Shown: positions 3,838-7,886 of the stretch, in pieces
Numbering within the stretch: position 1 is the stretch's first letter
Layout of the letters: each line of letters begins with the position of its first letter
The notes under the pieces: generated by a model
Seen by the model: the letters and a program-made list of their open reading frames with translations, nothing else
What the model was told of the DNA's origin: nothing
Database searches by the model: none
Position numbers and translations under genes: made by a program
From: CAYWTX01 sp964461295
GTDB lineage: Bacteria > Planctomycetota > Phycisphaerae > SM23-33
Assembly (NCBI GenBank): GCA_964461295.1
Contig: CAYWTX010000254.1
Location: 1 to 7,886 of the forward strand
DNA: 7,886 nt
Reading direction: 5' to 3'

Positions 3838-6810
3838 ATGGCAATCCCGGACACTACATCCCAGGCTGCCTCGGCCGGGCCGCGGGGCGCGGCGGAGTCC
3901 GCGGCCGTGCCGGCGCAGCGCGAGATCGTCATCCTCGGCGCCAAGGAGCACAATCTCCAGAACATCGACGTGCGAATCCCGCGCGACAAGCTGGTGGTGA
4001 TCACGGGTCTGTCGGGGTCGGGCAAGAGCAGCCTGGCGTTCGACACGATCTACGCCGAGGGGCAGCGGAAGTACGTCGAGAGCCTGTCGGCGTACGCGAG
4101 GCAGTTCCTGGAGCAGCTCAGCAAGCCGGACGTGGAGCACATCGAGGGTCTGCCGCCGACGGTGGCCATCGAGCAGCGCGGGGGGGGGAGCAACCCGCGG
4201 TCCACGGTCGCGACGACCACGGAGATCTACGACTACCTGCGTCTGCTGTTCGCCCGCGTGGGCGAGCCGCACTGCTGGGCGAAGCTGCCGGGCGGGAAGG
4301 TCTGCGGGCGGTCCATCACTTCGCAGACCGTCAGCCAGATGGTGGACGCGATCTTCACGTTGCCGGCTGAAACGAAGTTCATGGTGATGGCCCCGATCAT
4401 CCGCGGGCAGAAGGGCCAGCACCAGGAACAGCTCCGGCACATTCAGCGCGAGGGATTCGTCCGCGTGCGGGTGGACGGGGCGATCCACGACGTGAAGGCC
4501 GTGCCGGAACTGGACAAGAAGCGCAAGCACACGGTGGAGGTGGTGGTGGACCGCCTGGTGCTGCGGGACTCGGCGCGGATTCGCCTGTCGGACAGCATCG
4601 AGACGGCGGTGAACCTGGCGGGCGGGGTTGTCACGATCGCGTATGAAGAGAATGGCGCGGGGACGGACAGGACCCCGGCGCCGCCAGGCGGGGGCGGCAT
4701 CGCGGGCGCTGGAAGCGCCGCGGGCAACGGCGAGTGGAAGGACTGGACGTTCAGCGCGACGTACGCCTGCCCGGCGCACCCGGAGACGAACCTGCCGGAG
4801 CTGTCGCCGCGGATGTTCAGTTTCAACAGCCCCTATGGGGCGTGCGAGTCCTGCGACGGCCTGGGCAGGATCCTGGAGTTCGACGAAGAGTTGGTCGTTC
4901 CCGACCCGACGCTCGCCCTCTGCCAGGGGGCCATCGACGCCTGGCGGCACGGCGGCAAGCGGATGAACATCTTCTACAACCGCATGATCCGGCGTTTCTG
5001 CCGGAAGTACGACATTTCGGCCAACATGCCGTACCAGGAACTGCCGCCCGCGGCACGGCAGGCCATCATGCACGGCGACGAGGAGTTCGAGGGCGTCATC
5101 CCGAACCTCACCCGGCGATGGAAGAACACCGACAGCGAGTTCGTCAAGACGCGGCTGCACGGGTACCTGTCGGAGCAGCCGTGCACAGCGTGCGGGGGCG
5201 CGAGGCTGCGCCCGGCGAGTCTGGCGGTGACGGTCGGGGGCAGGAACATCGACGACGTGACGCGGATGTCGATCGCGGGTGCGTTGGAGTACTTCGCCCA
5301 CCTGCCGCTGGACGCGGAGAAATCGCAGATCGCCCACACGATCCTTCGCGAGATCGGCAGCCGGTTGCGGTTCCTGGCCGACGTGGGGCTGGACTACATC
5401 TCGCTGAACCGCACGTCGGCGACGCTGTCGGGCGGGGAGGCGCAGCGGATCCGCCTGGCCACGCAGGTGGGCAGCGGGCTGGTGGGCGTGTGCTACGTGC
5501 TGGACGAGCCGACGATCGGCCTGCACCAGCGGGACAACGCGCGGCTGATCGGCACGCTGCTGCACCTGCGCGACATGGGCAACACGGTGATCGTCGTGGA
5601 GCACGACGAGGCCACGATGCGCTGCGCGGATCGGATCATTGACATGGGTCCGGCCGCGGGGCGGCACGGCGGGCGTCTGGTGGCGCAGGGGACGATCGAG
5701 GAGATCCTGCGGTCGCCGGAGTCGGTGACGGGGAAGTACTTGTCGGGCGCGATGAAGATCGCGATGCCGGGTCTGCGGCGGAGGATGTCGCCGTCGCGGT
5801 GCGTGGAGCTTCGCGGCTGCCGTCAGAACAACCTGAAGAACGTGGATGTGAAGGTGCCGCTGGGCGGGATCGTGTGCGTGACGGGCGTGAGCGGGTCGGG
5901 CAAGAGCACGCTGGTGAACCTGACGCTGCTGCGTGCGCTGCGTCGGCGGATCTACAACTCGCGGGAGAAGCCCGGCGAGGTGGACAAGGTCCTCGGCGTG
6001 GGCAAGGTCGACAAGGTGATCGAGATCGACCAGTCGGCCATCGGGCGCACACCGCGGAGCAACCCGGCGACGTACACGGGCGTGTTCGACCTGATCCGGC
6101 AGTTGTTCGCCAAGACGCGCGAGGCGAAGATCCGCGGCTACAAGCCGGGCCGGTTCAGCTTCAACGTCAAGGGCGGGCGGTGCGAGGCGTGCCAGGGGCA
6201 GGGCACCAAGAAGATCGAGATGCACTTCCTGCCGGATGTGTACGTGACCTGCCAGGAGTGCAAGGGCACGCGCTACAACCGGGAGACGCTCGAGGTGCGG
6301 TACAAGGGCAGGAGCATCGCCGACGTGCTGGCCATGCGAGTCGAGGAGGCCCTGGCGTTCTTCGAGAACTTCGCCAAGGTCAAGCAACTGCTCAAGGCGC
6401 TGAACGACGTGGGGCTCGGGTACGTCGAGCTCGGCCAGAGCAGCACGACGCTGTCCGGCGGCGAGGCGCAGCGCGTCAAGCTCGCCGCCGAGTTGGGCAA
6501 GAGCCCGACCGGCCACACGCTGTACGTGCTGGACGAGCCGACGACCGGGCTGCACTTCGCGGACATCGACAAACTGATGAACGTGCTGAACCGCCTGGCC
6601 GACATGGGCAACACGGTGGTGGTGATCGAGCACAATCTGGACGTGATCAAGTGCGCGGACTGGATCATCGATCTGGGTCCCGAGGGCGGCGAGGCGGGCG
6701 GGCGCGTCGTAGCCGAAGGGACGCCCGAGGACGTGGTGAACGTGGCGGGCTCGTACACGGGGCAGTACCTGCGAGAGCACCTGGCGGTCGAAGCGGGGCG
6801 GGCGGGGTAG
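3838..6810 (+). CDS. uvrA: Excinuclease ABC subunit A (UvrA), DNA damage sensor
   Basis: This 990-residue protein is a twin ABC-ATPase that dimerises, recognises bulky DNA lesions and loads UvrB in nucleotide excision repair. Visible elements in order are Walker A GLSGSGKSS (57-65), NPRSTVATTTEI (119-130), a zinc module (C311, H314, C336, C339), CTACGG (449-454), ABC signature LSGGEAQR (530-537), Walker B YVLDEPTIGLHQ (553-564), and a switch His in VVEHD (586-590). The second half has Walker A GVSGSGKST (683-691), DQSAIGRTPRSNPATYTG (731-748), the zinc module C782, C785, C805 and C808, signature LSGGEAQR (872-879), and Walker B YVLDEPTTGLH (896-906). It is about 50 residues longer than E. coli UvrA because of a 27-residue N-terminal extension, C-x9-C at 146-156 and a Gly/Ala/Pro-rich linker at 271-299. 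A GTG at 3907 is an alternative start that would remove most of the extension. No Shine-Dalgarno precedes the ATG. The gene appears intact. Confidence 0.97.
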   Translation: MAIPDTTSQAASAGPRGAAESAAVPAQREIVILGAKEHNLQNIDVRIPRDKLVVITGLSGSGKSSLAFDTIYAEGQRKYVESLSAYARQFLEQLSKPDVEHIEGLPPTVAIEQRGGGSNPRSTVATTTEIYDYLRLLFARVGEPHCWAKLPGGKVCGRSITSQTVSQMVDAIFTLPAETKFMVMAPIIRGQKGQHQEQLRHIQREGFVRVRVDGAIHDVKAVPELDKKRKHTVEVVVDRLVLRDSARIRLSDSIETAVNLAGGVVTIAYEENGAGTDRTPAPPGGGGIAGAGSAAGNGEWKDWTFSATYACPAHPETNLPELSPRMFSFNSPYGACESCDGLGRILEFDEELVVPDPTLALCQGAIDAWRHGGKRMNIFYNRMIRRFCRKYDISANMPYQELPPAARQAIMHGDEEFEGVIPNLTRRWKNTDSEFVKTRLHGYLSEQPCTACGGARLRPASLAVTVGGRNIDDVTRMSIAGALEYFAHLPLDAEKSQIAHTILREIGSRLRFLADVGLDYISLNRTSATLSGGEAQRIRLATQVGSGLVGVCYVLDEPTIGLHQRDNARLIGTLLHLRDMGNTVIVVEHDEATMRCADRIIDMGPAAGRHGGRLVAQGTIEEILRSPESVTGKYLSGAMKIAMPGLRRRMSPSRCVELRGCRQNNLKNVDVKVPLGGIVCVTGVSGSGKSTLVNLTLLRALRRRIYNSREKPGEVDKVLGVGKVDKVIEIDQSAIGRTPRSNPATYTGVFDLIRQLFAKTREAKIRGYKPGRFSFNVKGGRCEACQGQGTKKIEMHFLPDVYVTCQECKGTRYNRETLEVRYKGRSIADVLAMRVEEALAFFENFAKVKQLLKALNDVGLGYVELGQSSTTLSGGEAQRVKLAAELGKSPTGHTLYVLDEPTTGLHFADIDKLMNVLNRLADMGNTVVVIEHNLDVIKCADWIIDLGPEGGEAGGRVVAEGTPEDVVNVAGSYTGQYLREHLAVEAGRAG

Positions 6811-6813
6811 ACG

Positions 6814-6862
6814 GCGAAGGGGGGGGCCTGGCGGGCGCGAGTCAAGGCGCGGCCTCCTTCGC
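6814..6862 (+). terminator. Stem-loop just after uvrA
   Basis: GCGAAGG (6814-6820) pairs perfectly with CCTTCGC (6856-6862). The stem extends by three further pairs, one of them G-U (6821-6823 with 6853-6855), for ten base pairs. It starts 3 bases after the uvrA stop codon and the loop region is GC-rich. No T tract follows, so it may act with Rho or as a 3' end stabiliser instead of as a classical terminator. A further small hairpin, GCATC and GATGC (6872-6876 with 6883-6887), follows. Confidence 0.4.
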
Positions 6863-6927
6863 GGGGCGATTGCATCTTCGTCGATGCTGTGGTAAAGGAA
6901 ACGGCGGCGACTTGCGTTGTGAAGGCG

Positions 6928-6933
6928 TACAAT
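6928..6933 (+). promoter_or_regulatory. Possible -10 box for the small lipoprotein gene
   Basis: TACAAT matches the -10 consensus at five of six positions, 38 bases upstream of the lipoprotein ATG. No convincing -35 box sits 16-18 bases upstream; TTGCGT at 6912-6917 is too close. If used, transcription would begin near 6940 and the leader would be about 30 bases, carrying the good ribosome site at 6961-6965. Confidence 0.3.
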
Positions 6934-6971
6934 TCTGCGAAGTGAAGGTTGAGCAAAAGCGGGAGTACAAC

Positions 6972-7268
6972 ATGCGGAAGCTGCTGGCGTTGACCGTGAT
7001 CCTGGCGCTGGGCGCCGTCCTGCCGGGCTGTTGCCCGTGCGGGATGGTGGTGAGCTGCGAGGAGGACCCGGGCGTGGCGCCCCCGTCACATGCCTGCGCC
7101 GGGTGCTGGCAGCCCAGGGACACCGGGCCGGCGCCGGAGAGCATCGTCGATTGGTGCAGGCCGAGATGCGACACCGGCCCGGCGCCGCGGGTTTGCGTGC
7201 TGGGGCCCTGCCCGCTGTTCAAGGAACCGGCTGAGAGTTGCTGTCGCCCGGCGTGTTTGCCTCGATAG
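6972..7268 (+). CDS. Small cysteine-rich lipoprotein, unknown function
   Basis: This encodes 98 residues. The ATG is supported by GGGAG (6961-6965) with a 6-base spacer. The N-terminus is a textbook export signal: MRK, a hydrophobic core (about 4-16) and the lipobox-like LPGC with the modified cysteine at residue 20, so the mature protein should be lipid-anchored outside the cytoplasm. The mature part is about 79 residues with 13 cysteines (20, 21, 23, 29, 42, 45, 62, 66, 75, 80, 90, 91, 95), many in CxxC, CxxxC or CC spacing. It also has two copies of DTGPAP (50-55 and 67-72). The pattern suggests disulfide bonding or metal binding, but no known family is recognised. Its last 50 bases overlap the convergent gene on the other strand. 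The signal peptide and ribosome site make the N-terminus credible; the far C-terminus is less certain. Confidence 0.65.
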   Translation: MRKLLALTVILALGAVLPGCCPCGMVVSCEEDPGVAPPSHACAGCWQPRDTGPAPESIVDWCRPRCDTGPAPRVCVLGPCPLFKEPAESCCRPACLPR

Positions 7269-7545
7269 GCACAGGGCCGCCGCCGGTCGATGGAACGGCG
7301 AACGTTCGCGCGACGGGGGGAGGCGTTCGCACGGCCACCGGGCGGGCGACCAGGAACGCCGCGCCCATCAGCACGAAGATCAGCAGCACGACGGCCACGC
7401 CCATGACCAGGCCGGTGACCCACATGCCGACCCGCTTACGGACCAGGCCGACGATGAACAGCGCAAGGCCCGTGATGCCCAGGGCCAGCACCACACCGGC
7501 CATCAGCAACGCGATGACTCCCCAAGTGGCCGTTCCGCTTGACAT
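7219..7545 (-). CDS. Small two-helix membrane protein with Pro-rich tail
   Basis: This encodes 108 residues. I choose the ATG at 7545 because GGGAG (7555-7559 on the minus strand) lies 9 bases upstream; the longer frame beginning at 7614 adds 23 polar residues without a ribosome site. Two strong hydrophobic helices are visible at about residues 8-35 and 41-66, separated by a short basic loop (RKRVG), so both termini should lie on the same side of the membrane. By the positive-inside rule the RKR loop would be cytoplasmic and the tail external. The tail (69-108) is rich in Pro, Val and Gly and looks disordered. The pattern resembles many small uncharacterised bacterial membrane proteins, and no family or function can be named. 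Its 3' end overlaps the lipoprotein gene on the plus strand by 50 bases. Confidence 0.7.
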   Translation of the reverse strand: MSSGTATWGVIALLMAGVVLALGITGLALFIVGLVRKRVGMWVTGLVMGVAVVLLIFVLMGAAFLVARPVAVRTPPPVARTFAVPSTGGGPVPIEANTPGDSNSQPVP

Positions 7546-7702
7546 CGTGCCAATCTCCCAGCGAGAAGCGGTACCGTCGCGGTCCATCTCTGGCGTGCGC
7601 GGACGCGACGCCAACTGGCAAACGCCGCAGCTTGGGCATTATTGCCGCAGATCGGTCAGTGGAACAGGGGCAAGCGGAGTTCCCGGGGCGGGGGCTGGCA
7701 AG

Positions 7703-7719
7703 GCGGGGGCTTCCCCCGC
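7703..7719. other. GC-rich hairpin
   Basis: GCGGGGG (7703-7709) and CCCCCGC (7713-7719) form a perfect seven-pair stem with a CTT loop. It sits between the small membrane protein gene (read leftwards) and the structured RNA at the right edge. It may be incidental in this G-rich stretch or mark the border of a mobile element. The rest of 7546-7760 shows no gene and no convincing promoter. Confidence 0.35.
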
Positions 7720-7760
7720 GGCAGGCCGAGCACTACACTGCCGGCATGGAACGTCCTGAA

Positions 7761-7886
7761 AGCTGCATCGAGCTAGCGGGTGGAAGTCCCGCCACGGTAA
7801 GCGCCGTAGCGCCGTGTAGCAGGCCCCGGGCGGCAGGGGCGACCCTGTCGTTTGAGTGGGGCGTCAAAAGCCCTCCGGTGGTTGTA
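7761..7886 (+). ncRNA. Structured RNA resembling HEARO / IscB omega RNA, cut by window end
   Basis: A dense series of stem-loops fills this stretch. GCGGG (7776-7780) pairs with CCCGC (7788-7792). CACGG (7793-7797) pairs with CCGTG (7812-7816), enclosing GTAAGC-type bases. CGGCAGGG (7831-7838) pairs with CCCTGTCG (7843-7850) around a GCGA tetraloop, with one G-U pair. GGGGC (7858-7862) pairs with GCCCT (7870-7874). The linkers GGTAAGC, GGCCCCGGGCGG and the final GGTGGTTGTA look conserved and recall HEARO RNAs, now known as the omega RNAs that guide the IscB nuclease and lie directly upstream of iscB. The guide is normally at the 5' end, so it would fall near or before 7761; I cannot place the border. 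The main alternative is domain I of a group II intron, whose GGTGnAAGTCC-like motif also appears at 7779-7789, but no GTGYG intron start is seen nearby. The 3' end and any associated ORF lie outside the window. Confidence 0.5.

Noticed and set aside
3829..7089. 1086-codon open frame on the minus strand opposite uvrA
   Set aside because: It is a stop-free antisense shadow of uvrA caused by high GC. It is full of Arg, His, Pro and Leu runs, has no domain, and uvrA itself is unmistakable.
7546..7614. Longer start for the small membrane protein gene at 7614
   Set aside because: The extra 23 residues are polar and there is no ribosome site before 7614, while GGGAG sits 9 bases before the ATG at 7545.
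7776..7800. Cobalamin riboswitch-like motif (GGTGGAAGTCCCGCCACGG)
   Set aside because: It resembles the B12-riboswitch core, but the B12 box needs GCCACTG and here the bases are GCCACGGTAAG. The downstream stems also do not follow that architecture.
7761..7886. Group II intron 5' domain as the main call
   Set aside because: The GGTGnAAGTCC-like motif fits, but no GTGYG 5' end is found and the CCCGGGCGG/GCGA hairpin region fits my recollection of HEARO better. I keep it as the leading alternative.

Overview
This is a high-GC bacterial window (roughly two thirds G+C by eye) with strong G/C preference at third codon positions. Gene content and style suggest a planctomycete-like chromosome, possibly from a metagenome. 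The signs are a long, Gly-rich UvrA, membrane proteins without known domains, sparse operons and degenerate 9-nt repeats between genes. The phylum is an inference and no marker in the window fixes it.

Layout from left to right. (1) The 3' end of an unrecognised gene runs to 401. (2) A 323-base gap at 402-724 holds short hairpins and several blocks of degenerate 9-nt tandem repeats in both orientations. (3) A five-helix membrane protein with a conserved-looking C-terminal soluble domain lies at 725-1567 (+). (4) Convergent with it, only 5 bases away, is a membrane-anchored staphylococcal-nuclease-like protein at 1573-2226 (-). (5) The next gap holds an 84-base, nearly continuous hairpin (2245-2328). 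(6) A monofunctional aspartokinase with tandem ACT domains lies at 2357-3589 (-). (7) A divergent promoter region (3590-3837) contains a good -10 box very close to the next start codon. (8) A complete uvrA lies at 3838-6810 (+), followed by a stem-loop. (9) A small cysteine-rich lipoprotein (6972-7268, +) and a small two-helix membrane protein (7219-7545, -) overlap tail to tail by 50 bases. (10) The right edge (about 7761-7886) is a dense run of stem-loops resembling the HEARO/omega RNA found just upstream of iscB genes. The window ends before any ORF that would follow.

The recognised genes are housekeeping: lysC begins the aspartate-family amino acid pathway and uvrA is the damage sensor of nucleotide excision repair. 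They are divergent and do not form a functional operon. The right edge is the only place that looks like a mobile, RNA-guided system, and it is the most interesting part. Its assignment rests on remembered sequence resemblance plus structure and must be confirmed with a covariance model and the downstream sequence.
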